DNA of 64,000 nt from Cryptomeria japonica. Its lineage: Eukaryota > Streptophyta > Pinopsida > Cupressales > Cupressaceae. The notes below the pieces were generated by a model. That model was not told the DNA's origin. It did no database searches and saw nothing but the letters and a program-made list of their open reading frames with translations. The stretch covers positions 259,893,386 to 259,957,385 of the forward strand of contig NC_081406.1 in NCBI RefSeq assembly GCF_030272615.1. The letters are read 5' to 3'. The translations under genes were made by a program, and so were the position numbers. This document shows positions 50,401 to 60,890 of the stretch, piece by piece (the first letter of the stretch is position 1; every line of letters begins with the position of its first letter).

Positions 50401-51555
50401 AAGTTTGTATGGTTTTACTATCAATCTGTAAAACCTTAACACAGTGAATTCTTCCATGAAGAACCAGTTAGCCAATTCTATTTGACTTACGAGTTGAATG
50501 AAATCTCTACAAGACACAGACAACCTAGGCATCGGAGTGCTTGTAATTTCATTATACATTGGTGCCAAAAAGAAGTCTACAAAATGGTTGTAGTTCTTTC
50601 TACTATCATGCATCCTTATCTTTGGTGTCCATTCATATATTGGACACTTTGTTCTCTTCCTAGTCTTCTCATCAATCTTACAGTTCACAATTTGAAGCTT
50701 GTTGGTCTCAAATATTGCATGATACTTGGATAGAAGGAGATAGCACAAGTAGGATGAGAACCTAAATGTCTTACAGGAACCTTTTTTGATCATTAGTAAT
50801 TATTTTTGCATGGATTGAACAATGTGCTCAATAAAATTATATCTTACTGGCTGACCTACACAATGGATATTATAAATCATTTCAAGAAGGCTTGCACCCA
50901 CTTCCCTATCATTTTCCAATCCCAGGCAAAATGATAGCAAGGAAATAGTATCCCCAACCCATGGAACAAAAATGTTAGAACCATAAGGAGGCTTACGATT
51001 CTGATCCAACACAATACCAGTACCACTCTTTATTAGAGCTTTGACAAATGAATCTCTGCAACTTGCATTGAGTCTCTCATAATTCCTTGCCAGCTTTTCA
51101 AGGTCAATTTGGACGTTTGAGTTTTGGGCTTCAAATCCTAGGTTCAACAAATGAGCAAATTCTCCCTCGTTTATGGATATAATTTCCTCTTTTGTATTTT
51201 TATTGACAATTGCTTTTTTATCTTCATCATAATTTTCGGCACAGACCATGAAAAAATCAGGGCAAGGGAATATTTTAGGTAACACCATGCTTCCCAATCC
51301 AGCATCCTGCGATGCAATTTTATATGTTCTTTGTTTTAACATTTGGTTGAAAACAGTAAATTTTGCCTTGCATGCATCTGCCGCCTTACTAGACAATGCA
51401 TATCTAATATCTATGATATGCTTTTCACCATGGATAGCAGGGTCATAAGTATCATGGTAGTCATCAATGAAACCTAGTGTTTTAACCAGTTCGGTTAGGT
51501 ACATTTTGTTTTTCACTTGGCTTCCTGTTGAACTACTGATTCCCATTTTCCCCAT
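47466..51555 (-). pseudogene. Long unknown gene with G-patch motif and coiled coils, inside the hAT
   Basis: Minus-strand coding sequence over about 4.1 kb, beginning MGKMGISSSTGSQVKNKMYL at 51555. The upstream three quarters stay in one frame apart from about three stops; the last part shifts frame. The N-terminal half is globular (IFPCPDFFMVCAENYDED, IISINEGEFAHLLNLGFE, KPPYGSNIFVPWVG). A G-patch-type motif (GASIVEKMGFEGGGLGARGE) lies at about 49515-49625. After it come a low-complexity region and coiled coils (REKKKLEKQIEKLQADL; EKEKHLQEEVEEERKKC). G-patch domains usually bind RNA or activate DEAH helicases, and also occur in some retroelements. I do not recognise the whole protein. The mid-part is faintly like ORF2 of elements A and C, so an element origin is possible. 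It is broken. Confidence 0.6.
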
Positions 51556-52076
51556 CGTTGTTATTGTTATTGTTATTAATTCAGAATAATGCTAGATAAA
51601 AACTTGAAAATGCTAACCCTCAAATTGGACCACGAGATTAAAAAAAGCAAAAAAGGCGGGATGTAGGTGTTTTAGATTTTACTTGGAATTTCTATTTCAC
51701 TAGATTGGTGCAGACAGTCTCTGTTGCAACTTGCATTCCTCAATCTAGTAGTTGTTTCTGAATCTCCCTCGATTTACAGGTTTGTCCATGAAATAAAATA
51801 TGATTATGATTTACGAGTCTCTTATTTTGAAAACTTTGAAAAGTACAAAAGTAATACCTAAAGGGCAAAATATCTAGAATCATGTTGTAATTTTATTAAT
51901 TACTATTAATAACTATTCGATACCAAAGGACAAAACATTCATTACTTCGGTATAAATTCTGAGGATATTAAGAATCATGTTGTAATTTTATTAATTATTA
52001 TTACTAACTATTCAATGCCAAAGGAAAAAACATTCATTACTTCAGTATAAATTCTGAGGACATTAAATGTAAAACA
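51556..52076. other. Upstream region of the unknown hAT-borne gene
   Basis: Non-coding. It holds a short TTATTGTTA run at about 51560 and two similar blocks (ATCATGTTGTAATTTTATTAATTA at about 51880 and 51966), an 85-bp-period degenerate duplication. A promoter role is inferred only from its position. Confidence 0.45.
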
Positions 52077-53275
52077 TTCAATTCCGAGCGAAGTTCTCAC
52101 AAATGTGTTCACTTCCCATGTTCGGGCTGAAATCCATCCTAAGTCGTCAATCTTTGCTCATCCAATGGATGAGGGTACCTATTGTCAGATGTCGTGGGTC
52201 CCATGACTTCTGCCATTTTTCGGGCATGTCACCATACTCGTGTGACTTTACGGGTCTGTTTTTTAAGTCTGTTTAATAATTTTAAACTTCCATCTGAAAA
52301 AGAGCTTTATAGACTTAATTATATTTAATTAAATTTAAAACATTTCAATTTCAGGCGAAGTTCTCACAAATGTGTTCACTTCCCACATTCAGGCCGAAAT
52401 CCACCCTAAGTCATTGATCTTTTCTCATCCAATGGACAATGGTACATGTTGTCAGTTTTCGTGGGTCCCATGACTTCTGCTAGTTTTCGAGCATGTCAAC
52501 ATACTCGTGTCACTTTTCGGGTCTGTTTTTTAAGTCTGTTTAATCATTTTAAACTTCCACCCGAAAAAGAGCTTTATAGACTTAATTAGATTTAATTAAA
52601 TTTAAAATGTTCAATTCTGGGCAAAGTTCTCACAAATGTGTTCACTTCCCACATTTGAGCAAAAATCCACCCTAAGTCATTGATCTTTGTTCATCCAACA
52701 GACGATGGTACCTGTTTTCAGATGTCATGGGTCCCATGACTTCTGCCATTTTTCTGGCACGTCACCAAACTCATGTCACTTTTCAGGTCTATTTTTAAGT
52801 CTATTTAATCATTTTAAACTTCCGCCCAAAAAAGAGCTTTATAGACTTAATTATATTTAATTAAATTTAAAATGTTCAATTCCGGGCGAAGTTCTCACAA
52901 ATGTGTTCAATTCCCACATTCGGGCCGAAATCCACCCTAAGTCGTTGATCTTTGTTCATCCAACGGATGCTGGTACCTGTTTTTAGATGTCATGGGTCCC
53001 ATGACTTCTACCATTTTTCTGGCATGTCACCATACTCGTGTCACTTTTTGGGTTTGTTTTTTAAGTCTATTTAATCATTTTAAACTTCTGCCCGAAAAAG
53101 ATCTTTATAGACTTAATTATATTTAATTAAATTTAAAATGTTCAATTCCGGGTGAATTTCTCACAAATGTGTTCACTTCCCACATTTGGGCTGAAATCCA
53201 CAGTAAGTCATTGATCTTTGCTCATCCAACGGACGATGATACCTGTTGAGTGTTGTCAGATGTCATCGGTCCCAT
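52077..53275. repeat. 266-bp tandem array, four full copies and one partial
   Basis: Units start at about 52077, 52344, 52610, 52875 and 53141, at a TTCAATTCCGGGCGAAGTTC-like string. Each holds CTCACAAATGTGTTCACTTC, GGCCGAAATCCACCCTAAGT, GTCCCATGACTTCTGCC and an AT-rich tail TTTAATTAAATTTAAAA. Copies differ by about 10%. The array lies upstream of the unknown hAT-borne gene. No coding potential. Confidence 0.85.
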
Positions 53276-54330
53276 AATAAGAGACATTTAAATTTTAAAG
53301 ATGTGAAATAGTTTGAGATAACTATTAAATATAATGTTAATATTATTTGTAAAAATTTGAAATTCAAAAATAGTATAAATCATGAAACTTAGTTTCTAGA
53401 ATAAAACAAATAACTAAATAAAAATACAAATTTTAATATACAATTTGAAAGGTAAAAGTTTAATATAAAAAAGAAAACATTCAATATTAAATCTATAATA
53501 TTAATTTAAAGTTTAACAAAATTCTTTAAAAATATGTTTACGATATATAATTTTATAAAATAGTTTTAAAATATATATAAAAGCTCAACATAAATTTAGT
53601 GTATTAATTTAAAGTTTAACAAAATTCTTTAAAAATATGTTTACGATATATAATTTTAAAAAATAGTTTAAAAATATATATAAAAGTTCAACATAAATTT
53701 AGTGTAATATAAATTTTAATTTAATAAATAAATAAAGACTAAAAATATATATAAAAGTTCAACATAAATTTAGTTTAATATAAATTTTAATTTAATATAA
53801 ATAAAATAAGTAAGTTTAATATAATTAAAATAAGTAAATTTAATATAATTAAAATAAGTAAATTTAATATAATTAAATTTAGTTTAATATAAGTAAGTTG
53901 GAGTTTTAGTTCAAATCTTAACTATATATTTATAAAATTATAATCAACCATAATCAATGTACAAATAATTAATGGAATGAACTGAATTTTTTTTTATATA
54001 TATTAAATATAGAGGAAGAAGCATTACATAAAAAAGATCACAGTATTAAATTTATTTCCATTGTTTAACAAATAATTGAAATAACGTAGCTCATATACAA
54101 AAAACACTTGAAAAAAATTAATTAATAAAAATGAAATAGAATTATAGAAAGCATTTTTATATCCATAAGACTCTAAGAGACAAACTGAAACAAACTAGAA
54201 TTTGAAAAATTATCATTAATATTTATGCTTTGGAAATTTACAATTTTTACGTCTGAAGTCTAAGACTTGAGTCCCTCAAAAACTTAAAAGCCAAAATGAG
54301 TGAGCCACTGAGCCTGTTAGGTTTCGAGGA
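53276..54330. repeat. AT-rich region with a 103-bp tandem duplication
   Basis: Units from 53503 and 53606 share TTTAAAGTTTAACAAAATTC and ATATGTTTACGATATATAAT; shorter TAAATTTAGTTTAATATAAA repeats follow to about 53900. The rest is A/T-rich with no gene. Confidence 0.6.
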
Positions 54331-55011
54331 CATAGGAAAAAAAAACTACTAGGGGCCCAGGGGGCGAAGCTAGGGCACAGGTAGTGGATGGTTTACAACT
54401 TTGCCCTAAGAATTCGACCCTCCTTCCATGTAGAATTCTTCAGACAACATAAGCTAAGAGAATTCTCTAAGCCACGTGTAGTTTGGAAAGTCATCCAGGA
54501 GCAACCATTTCTAGAGGAAGTCCCTGCCAATCTGCACCCATTTTTTGTGACGCGTCAAGTGCTCTGCATTTAGGTTTAGGAGAAACAGTTACCTGGCCAC
54601 TGGCACTGTTTGGTCAAGGAGGAGAAGCTTGGATAATTCACTTGCCCAAGGGATCCCCACCCCTACTTCTGCAAGGACGACAATAGTAATGTCATCTCCA
54701 AGGAAGTCTTCCTTAAAAAACTTCCTCAACAGCACCAACATATCCACCTTGTCTCCTCCGAGGTCCAGAAGAGATGCTAAGAAATGGGATGTAATGTTTG
54801 TGTTAACACGGTATCTATTTTCATTTCACAGAAACTCTCTACCCAACACTATCCGCACAACCTCATTGGTGAATGACCTGACCTCCTTGCGGACTAATTG
54901 GAGGGTTTGGTCCTTAACAGAGCCTAGAAAGGCCCTCTGGTCCTCTGCAGAAATGCTTCTCAAGTGGATGGAAGTGTCCATCTTGAGAAAACATATTAAC
55001 AAATTAAACAA
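54331..55011 (-). pseudogene. Possible captured host gene fragment within the hAT
   Basis: This block is richer in GC than its AT-rich surroundings. On the minus strand it reads MDTSIHLRSISAEDQRAFLG and continues to FTNEVVRIVLGREF. After a short gap ending TTTCTTAG (a splice-acceptor-like string) it reads SLLDLGGDKVDMLVLLRKFF, then DDITIVVLAEVGVGIPW. The pattern of two coding-like blocks around an intron-like gap suggests an exon pair from a host gene carried by the transposon. I do not recognise the protein. On the plus strand a short VYNFALRIRPSFHVEFF string is faintly like a gypsy pol end, but weaker. Confidence 0.35.
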
Positions 55012-55639
55012 CCTAAGCCTATAAACCTAAACCAGAGGAAGAATTTAAATACCGTGAGCTCCAATGATTTATCTACCAAAATGGCAAAGGCTAATTGAAG
55101 ATGAAAGAAGCAGAGATCATATATAAATAAAGCTCTTGATTGTAATAATTACTTCTCTAACCGTATTAATTTCCTTAAAAAAATTTAAATCTTTCGTATC
55201 TTTGCAAATCTTTCCCATAAATGCACAGAGTGTGCGAAATTGGAAACAGTTATAAACCAGTACCAAGTTGGCAAGTACCACATTGGAAGTTGTAGGGACA
55301 GAGTGGACTGTAGTAAGTGAATAGATATATATTAAATGACTGAAATTATCGATCGTGATTTGTGGCATTTGATACGTGTCTATCGAATCCAATTCCATTC
55401 CGGGCACTTTCTGGTGAGCTATGTTCTCTTCAGAAAATTGGGCCGAAATAAAACTTCAGCCATTGATCTATGATCATCGAACGGTTTAAAATTATTGATG
55501 GATTTTAGGTATGTGTCACCCTTCACGTGTCAAAGAGGCCACGCTTATTGATACATCATACAGAGTCCGGACTCAATGTGATGTACTGATGTGATGTGAT
55601 GTGATGTGCCTTGTCTATTAATAGCAATGAATTCATGAA
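55012..55639. other. hAT interior, no recognised gene
   Basis: Only short frames. At about 55440-55500 the sequence GGGCCGAAATAAAACTTCAGCC with CATTGATCTATGATCATCGAA is reminiscent of the middle of the 266-bp array unit, so it may be a distant stray copy. Confidence 0.4.
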
Positions 55640-56032
55640 ATCACCAATAAATTATATATTTTTCCATAAATAACAAAATATTCGCCAAAACAAATTATAT
55701 AATTTTCAAGCGGTGGATAAAAATCGCCAATACATTTAAATAATTTTTCCTTCGGAGTAAAAATTTTCGCCCATACAATTATATATTTGTTCCTTCTAAC
55801 AAAAATGATTTGCCTCCTAAAATATATATTTTCCCCATAGAACAAGGTATAATTCACTAGAAATTTATGGAATTTTCGTACCCTAGAAAAAAATCACCAA
55901 TACAAAATAATTTTTTGCCCTATTTTGAAAAGAATTTCGCCATCCATATGAAATTTTTCACTCAAAAATAATGTATGATTCGCCAAGATTTTACATAGTT
56001 TCCCGAGGGGTGGTTTCTTAAAGTTATCCCTA
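55640..56032. repeat. Right subterminal region of the hAT
   Basis: Roughly eight degenerate units of TTCGCCAAxACAxATTATATAATTTTT type, one every 40-55 bp, up to the terminal inverted repeat. Counterparts (GGCGAAT, TTCGCCAAAT) occur in the left subterminal region. Likely transposase-binding repeats. Confidence 0.6.
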
Positions 56033-56040
56033 ATCATTGA
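56033..56040. repeat. Target-site duplication, right copy (hAT)
   Basis: ATCATTGA, identical to 35199-35206. Confidence 0.85.
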
Positions 56041-57135
56041 TATCAATAAAGACCCAATCTTTACCGGAGCTTCCATTACCAGATCCACTTATAGGTTCAT
56101 CATCATCATCATCATCAGGTAATACCAAAATCATCATCACCAGCATAATAACATGATTTATCCTTATTCCTTCTAAATCTAGATCTACTTTGATATTCTA
56201 GATTGGGCTTATAATTCCTCATAAATATTTCATGATTCCTAGCAGCTCTTTCAGGACATCTAGAAGCAAAATGAAACAATTTTATTGCATGAAAAACATT
56301 TAAAAGGTACTTTTCCTTCATACTTACTTCTAGTCAGTCCTTTAGGGATTCTTCTAGCAATTAGGGTTTCCAGCTCTTTAAGTTCTCTATCTTCTCTCTC
56401 AATGTCCTCCAAATCTTTAGCATATAACTCCTTCCAATCTATCTTCTGCTTGCCCGAGGCAGATGCTTTAAATGCAGTTTTTGTCTTAGTAGCTCTTTGA
56501 TCTCTAAGTTCTTCAAGCTCAAATGCAGTCAATTTCCCAAGTAATGTATCTCTGGTAACAGGGGTACCTGACATTGTTCGGAGTTCATTAATTGCAGTAG
56601 CCTCCATCTTGTAACCCAGAGGTAGAACTCTCAGAATCTTTGAGACAACCTCATCCTTATTAACTAATCCGCCACAACATTTGATTCCCATGACAATCTC
56701 TTTCACTCTATCCATGAAAGAACTTATCTTCTCATCTTCTTCCATCTTCAAAATTTAATATCTCACCCGAAAACCTTCAAGTTTTGCAATCTTTACTGCT
56801 TGGTCGCCTTCATAAAGAGTTTCAAATTTTAGCTACATCTGCTTTGCATTCTCCAACTCTATGGAATTCAATAACTTCTCATCAGATAAGGCACTTAACA
56901 ATGCTTCTTTTTCTCTGACATCATTTTCAGCTCTCTTCTATTCATCAGCAGGTGCTGATGTTCCAGAATTAGGATCATGAGGTATATACCCTTTCTCCAC
57001 TATCTCCCAAACTTCAACTCCAAGACATCTCAGATGAATCTTCATTCGCTCCTTCCATATTTTGTAATTTGTGCCATCAAATCTGGGACTCTCCTTCTGG
57101 TAGGGGTTAAATGTAGAACTTGATGTTGATGCCAT
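56041..57135 (-). pseudogene. Copia D gag region
   Basis: It starts MASTSSSTFNPYQKESPRFD at 57135, followed by GTNYKIWKERMKIHLRCLGV, a typical copia gag (UBN2-type) start. The middle has SFMDRVKEIVMGIKCCGGLV and KILRVLPLGYKMEATAI. The end has a CFSCNK...FASRCPE zinc knuckle. It packages element RNA. It is broken at a few points. Its 3' end is cut by the hAT; the following pol starts at 35198. Confidence 0.8.
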
Positions 57136-57177
57136 CGGATCTCCTCAAGTTGTTAAGCTTCTGCAAAGAGGACCAAA

Positions 57178-57190
57178 CTCTAATACCAAT
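57178..57190 (-). other. Primer-binding site of copia D
   Basis: On the minus strand ATTGGTATTAGAG directly follows the LTR end CTAACA; Met-tRNA type. Confidence 0.75.
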
Positions 57191-58398
57191 TGTTAGACAG
57201 TTTTGATATCGGGAGAAAATTGAGAGGGGGGTGAATCATTTTTCTCACAAGTATAACAATTAATGCAGATTATAAAATTTATATCAGAGCACAAATAAAC
57301 CAACACAATGAAAGATAAAGCATGAAAGCATAGTACACACAACACCAATATTTTTGACGTGGAAAATCCAATACAGGGAAAAACCATGGTGGGAAACCCT
57401 ACCCACAGTCAGATAATACTTTTGCAATAGTATGTGAAATAATTGCAATGGGGATTGCACTTGCAATTAGGCCAACCACCTAGAGCTCACTGCTCATCAC
57501 AAAAGGGAAGTCTCACTAACTTACAAAAACATTGGACTATAAATCAGAAAGAATGAACTGTGAAAGTAGCATCTCCTAATGCTTGATACAGTTTTGGTTA
57601 AGCACAGATGTCTATCCTACAACATCAAATCCTTCACAACCTTCTGTTGAATGATATATTATTATTTGCACATAAACCTTTCTTTGATAATGCAGACATA
57701 ACCATCGATACCAAGATTATATGAATAAGTCACCTATAAATACAGATCATCAACCTGATTGATAAGGTCGACTAAACCCTAAACCCATAAACCCATAATT
57801 ACAAAAATTACATCACATGATATCACCAGACCAATAATATGATTTACATTATATAGCACAGACCTAAATCGAATACCTAAACAATTACATCTGTCAAAAA
57901 TTACACTAAGACCAATATCCAACACGTTTCATTAACCGGTAGAAACCCTCAATATAATAACATAGAATATCTAACCGGATTCATATAGGACCATCATATC
58001 AGCATGCCATCCAATGTGAAGCCACTAAACAATTGGGACACCATCAAGAAGCACCTTCAACATGTTAGAAATTATTTCCATAAGTCGGACCAAAATCACT
58101 GAACCATATCATCAAATATCTCTAACCGATAGAGCTAACCGGTACTAGGAAACACCAACCTGGAACATAAGTGCTAGCTTCCGAAGCACCAAATCATGAA
58201 CCAATAGAATATGACAAGCATATAACCATCTTGACTAACCATCAAAAACTGAATCAGGGATCTAATCATGCTGGATCATAATCATAGCCAAAACCATGAC
58301 AAACACCAAGTCTAATCGGGATAGCAGAACCATATCCAACCAGGATACAGTTTTGACATCATTGACAACATTTAACCAAATCCAGCATATTGCCAGCA
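57191..58398 (-). repeat. 5' LTR of copia D
   Basis: 1,208 bp. On the minus strand it starts TGCTGGCAATATGC and ends GTCTAACA. It contains GATTCACCCCCCTCTCAATT near its end, like elements A and C. Confidence 0.85.
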
Positions 58399-59510
58399 CC
58401 TTCACATTTGTACTTTCAATGATTTTGTCCAGCCTCTTGTTATAACATGTGTATCATTTTCTCTTTGTAGAGTAACCCATAAATATACCTTCATCAACTC
58501 TACTATTAAAATTTCCAACATTTCCTTCATCTCTCTGGATATAGAACTTACTTCTGAAAACTTTGAAATACCTTACTGAAGGAATTCTTCCATTTCATAA
58601 CTCATATGATGTCTTTCCATACTTCTTCCTGAATAGAACTCTATTAAGGGTATATACAATAGTATGTATTGCTTCTCTCCAGTACACTTGTAGTAGATTT
58701 GCTTCTTTGATCATATTTTTTGCCACCTCTTGAATAGTCATGTTAATTCTTTCAACTACTCCATTCTGTTGAGGTATCCTCAAAGTAGATAAATGTCTTC
58801 TAATTCCATATTTCTCACATAAAGTAGAAAATTCATTAGAAATAAATTATCCTCTTCTATCAAATCTTAAACACTTAATCCTTCTATCAACTTCATTCTC
58901 AATTCCAGCTTTGAATATCTTAAACTTTTCCAAAGCCTCTAATTTTTCTCTTAGAAATGCAACCCACGTCAATCTAGAATGATCATATATTAAGAGCATG
59001 AAATACCTCTCACCTTGTAAACTCCTTGTTCTGATTAGACCACAAAGATTTGTGTACCAAATCCAATAATCTGGTAGAAGATTATTCTTTTCCTCTGAAT
59101 GTTCCTTTTGTCTACTTTCCCACTTGAGATTCTTTGCATATATTGTTATATGGTTTAATCAATCTTGGTAAATCTCTCACAGCTCTTGTCTTGCTAATCT
59201 TCACCATCAAAGTTGATGTGACACATCCTCTAGTGCCATAGCCAAATTTCATTAATCTGAGATAATAGGCAATTTCTAGTAGCAACTTCCAATTGATACA
59301 TGTTTCCACCTGTCATTTTCCCTACAACAATAACACTTTTGCATCTCTTCTGGATCTCACGGCCACCATCCTGGAAAAACAACATTGTAACCATTTTTGC
59401 ACATGTGCCCAACACTCAAGAGATTATGATGTAATCCTTTTACATAGTAAACATTATCAGTGTTATGCTTTCCATCAAAAGTAATGGAACCATTCCAACT
59501 GATGCCCTGC
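58399..59510 (-). mobile_element. Ty1/copia fragment F (GAG-pre-integrase and integrase)
   Basis: On the minus strand it has the GAG-pre-integrase segment (around 59112-59500, KISKTRAVRDLPRLIKP with ICKESQVGK, and NTDNVYYVKG) and the integrase core and end (RIPQQNGVVERINMTIQEVA, then YWREAIHTIVYTLNRV and GKTSYEL). It is a separate copia family, related to D but clearly diverged. It is cut at one side by the D LTR and at the other by the LTR of gypsy H. A broken fossil with several interruptions, older than D. Confidence 0.75.
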
Positions 59511-60874
59511 AAAGTGGACAAGGTTAGTCAATGATAAACAACACAAGAAACCAGAAAATTGTTAGTGTTAGTCAATCAAAAACTAATCCAAAAAGGCATA
59601 TCAAGAGAGACACTAAAAACATGAAAGCATATTTAACTAAAGAAGCAAATAGGATGAGACATCTCCAAATATCTCTTAACATGCTCTTAGCTCTTTCTCC
59701 CTTGTTCCTCTCCTCTCCAAGTTCCAAAATAGTGTAGCTCTCAGCAGCTTTTTGCACTATGGATGCTTATGGAGGATTGAGATTGAAATGTTGCTCTAAA
59801 TGTAAATGAAGAACCAAATATTAAGCTATTGATACTAAAATGATTGATTTTATCCAAAATGACAATATATGAGTTAATTATGCTAAAATGCTCTCTTAAA
59901 ATGCCTATAGCTTAAATGCATACAAGTTTTCAAGATGTGGATTATGAAGAAATGGGCTCTATTTATAGGAAAAATGGAGCAATGGTTGAGTAATCTCAAC
60001 AAGGGTCAGGATTGAATGATTTCAAATCCATGTGAGGGCTTTCAACCCAATCCCAGGATGACAAGTGTCAATGTGAGATAGGTTGAGAGGAGAGGGAATA
60101 AGCATTAAATGCCTGATATGACTTTGAGATTTAGAGTCAAGGTTGGTTGAATGAATAAACTCTTTATTCAAAGAATAAAGCTTTTATCTAATGGATAAAC
60201 TCTTGTACAAATGTGAAATGGATGAATATGGTCAAAACAATAAATGTTTGGGGGGACAAGTTTGAAATAACCATAAATGGTTATGTAAGAGCCATAAATG
60301 GTCATGTAAGAGCCATTAGTGGTCTTGGAAGACTTTAGAGGTTAATTTGTTGAACACACAAAGCATTAAATGCTTTTCAAAGACTTTGGAGTCTTTGAGA
60401 AGTGACTCCATTTTGCTTAGGAATGTGACAATAATTAGGGGATGGATTAGGATAATTAGGAAGGGGTTAGAAGAATCTAGAAGGGGATTAGATTTTGCAA
60501 GTGGATTTGGTGGGTGAGGGAAAATAGGATTTAAAAAAATAAAAATTCTTTTATTTCAATAAATGTGTGCAAGTTGCATTTGTAGGAAAATGCAAGTGGG
60601 GTGGGGATAATGATTTAAATAAATGTTTTATTTAATTTATTTAAAAGAGGAAAAAGGGGATTTAATTAAATAAATAGATTTTATTTATTTAATTGATTGG
60701 AATTTGATTTAATGAATTAATTAAAATAAATTGAATAATTTATTTAATTAATAGAAGAATGTTTGGGGATGAATTAATTAAATATTTATTTAATTAACTG
60801 ATGGCTAGTGGATTTTTAATCAAATAAATAGCGAATATTTATTTAATTAAGCTGGACAGATTTGTGTGACTACA
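59511..60874 (-). repeat. 3' LTR of Ty3/gypsy element H
   Basis: On the minus strand it starts TGTAGTCACACAAATCTG at 60874, next to the polypurine tract. The far edge (about 59511-59535) is not exact. It shares blocks with the solo LTR at 32860-34497, such as GGGCTCTATTTATAGG, AATCTCAACAAGGG and CCATGTGAGGG, and similar long AATTAAAT runs, so the two belong to related families. Confidence 0.65.
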
Positions 60875-60890
60875 TTTGCCCCTCTTTGAG
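60875..60890 (-). other. Polypurine tract of gypsy H
   Basis: On the minus strand CTCAAAGAGGGGCAAA precedes the LTR start TGTAGTCAC. Confidence 0.75.

Larger units (their letters stand above)
35207..56032. mobile_element. Large hAT-superfamily DNA transposon carrying a second long gene
   Basis: 20,826 bp, or about 13.2 kb without the nested LTR element C. Ends are CAAAGATTACTTTA at the left and, on the minus strand, TAGGGATAACTTTA at the right: imperfect 14-bp terminal inverted repeats, 10 of 14 identical. An exact 8-bp duplication (ATCATTGA) flanks it inside copia D. Inside are a hAT transposase gene (+), a convergent long unknown gene with a G-patch motif (-), a 266-bp tandem array, AT-rich duplications and AT-rich subterminal DNA with GGCGAAT/TTCGCC motifs at both ends. 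Typical hAT elements are a few kilobases, so this one is unusually large. The transposase is broken, so this copy is not autonomous now. Confidence 0.85.
29108..58398 (-). mobile_element. Ty1/copia retrotransposon D, split by nested insertions
   Basis: Minus-strand order is 5' LTR (57191-58398), PBS, gag (57135-56041), hAT insertion, protease/integrase/RT/RNase H (35198-30449, itself holding a solo LTR), polypurine tract, partial 3' LTR (30117-29108). The two halves are shown to be one element by the 8-bp duplication ATCATTGA at the hAT junctions. Domain order is Ty1/copia. By eye the LTRs differ at roughly 7% of sites. It is a broken fossil with several interruptions besides the insertions. 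Confidence 0.8.

Noticed and set aside
52077-53275. CRISPR-like or centromeric satellite array
   Set aside because: The units are 266 bp and head-to-tail without spacers, and there are only about 4.5 copies, so it is a local tandem repeat.
29108-58398. Two independent copia elements, one at 29-35 kb and one at 56-58 kb
   Set aside because: The exact 8-bp duplication at 35199 and 56033, the complementary domain content and the matching LTRs show one element split by the hAT.
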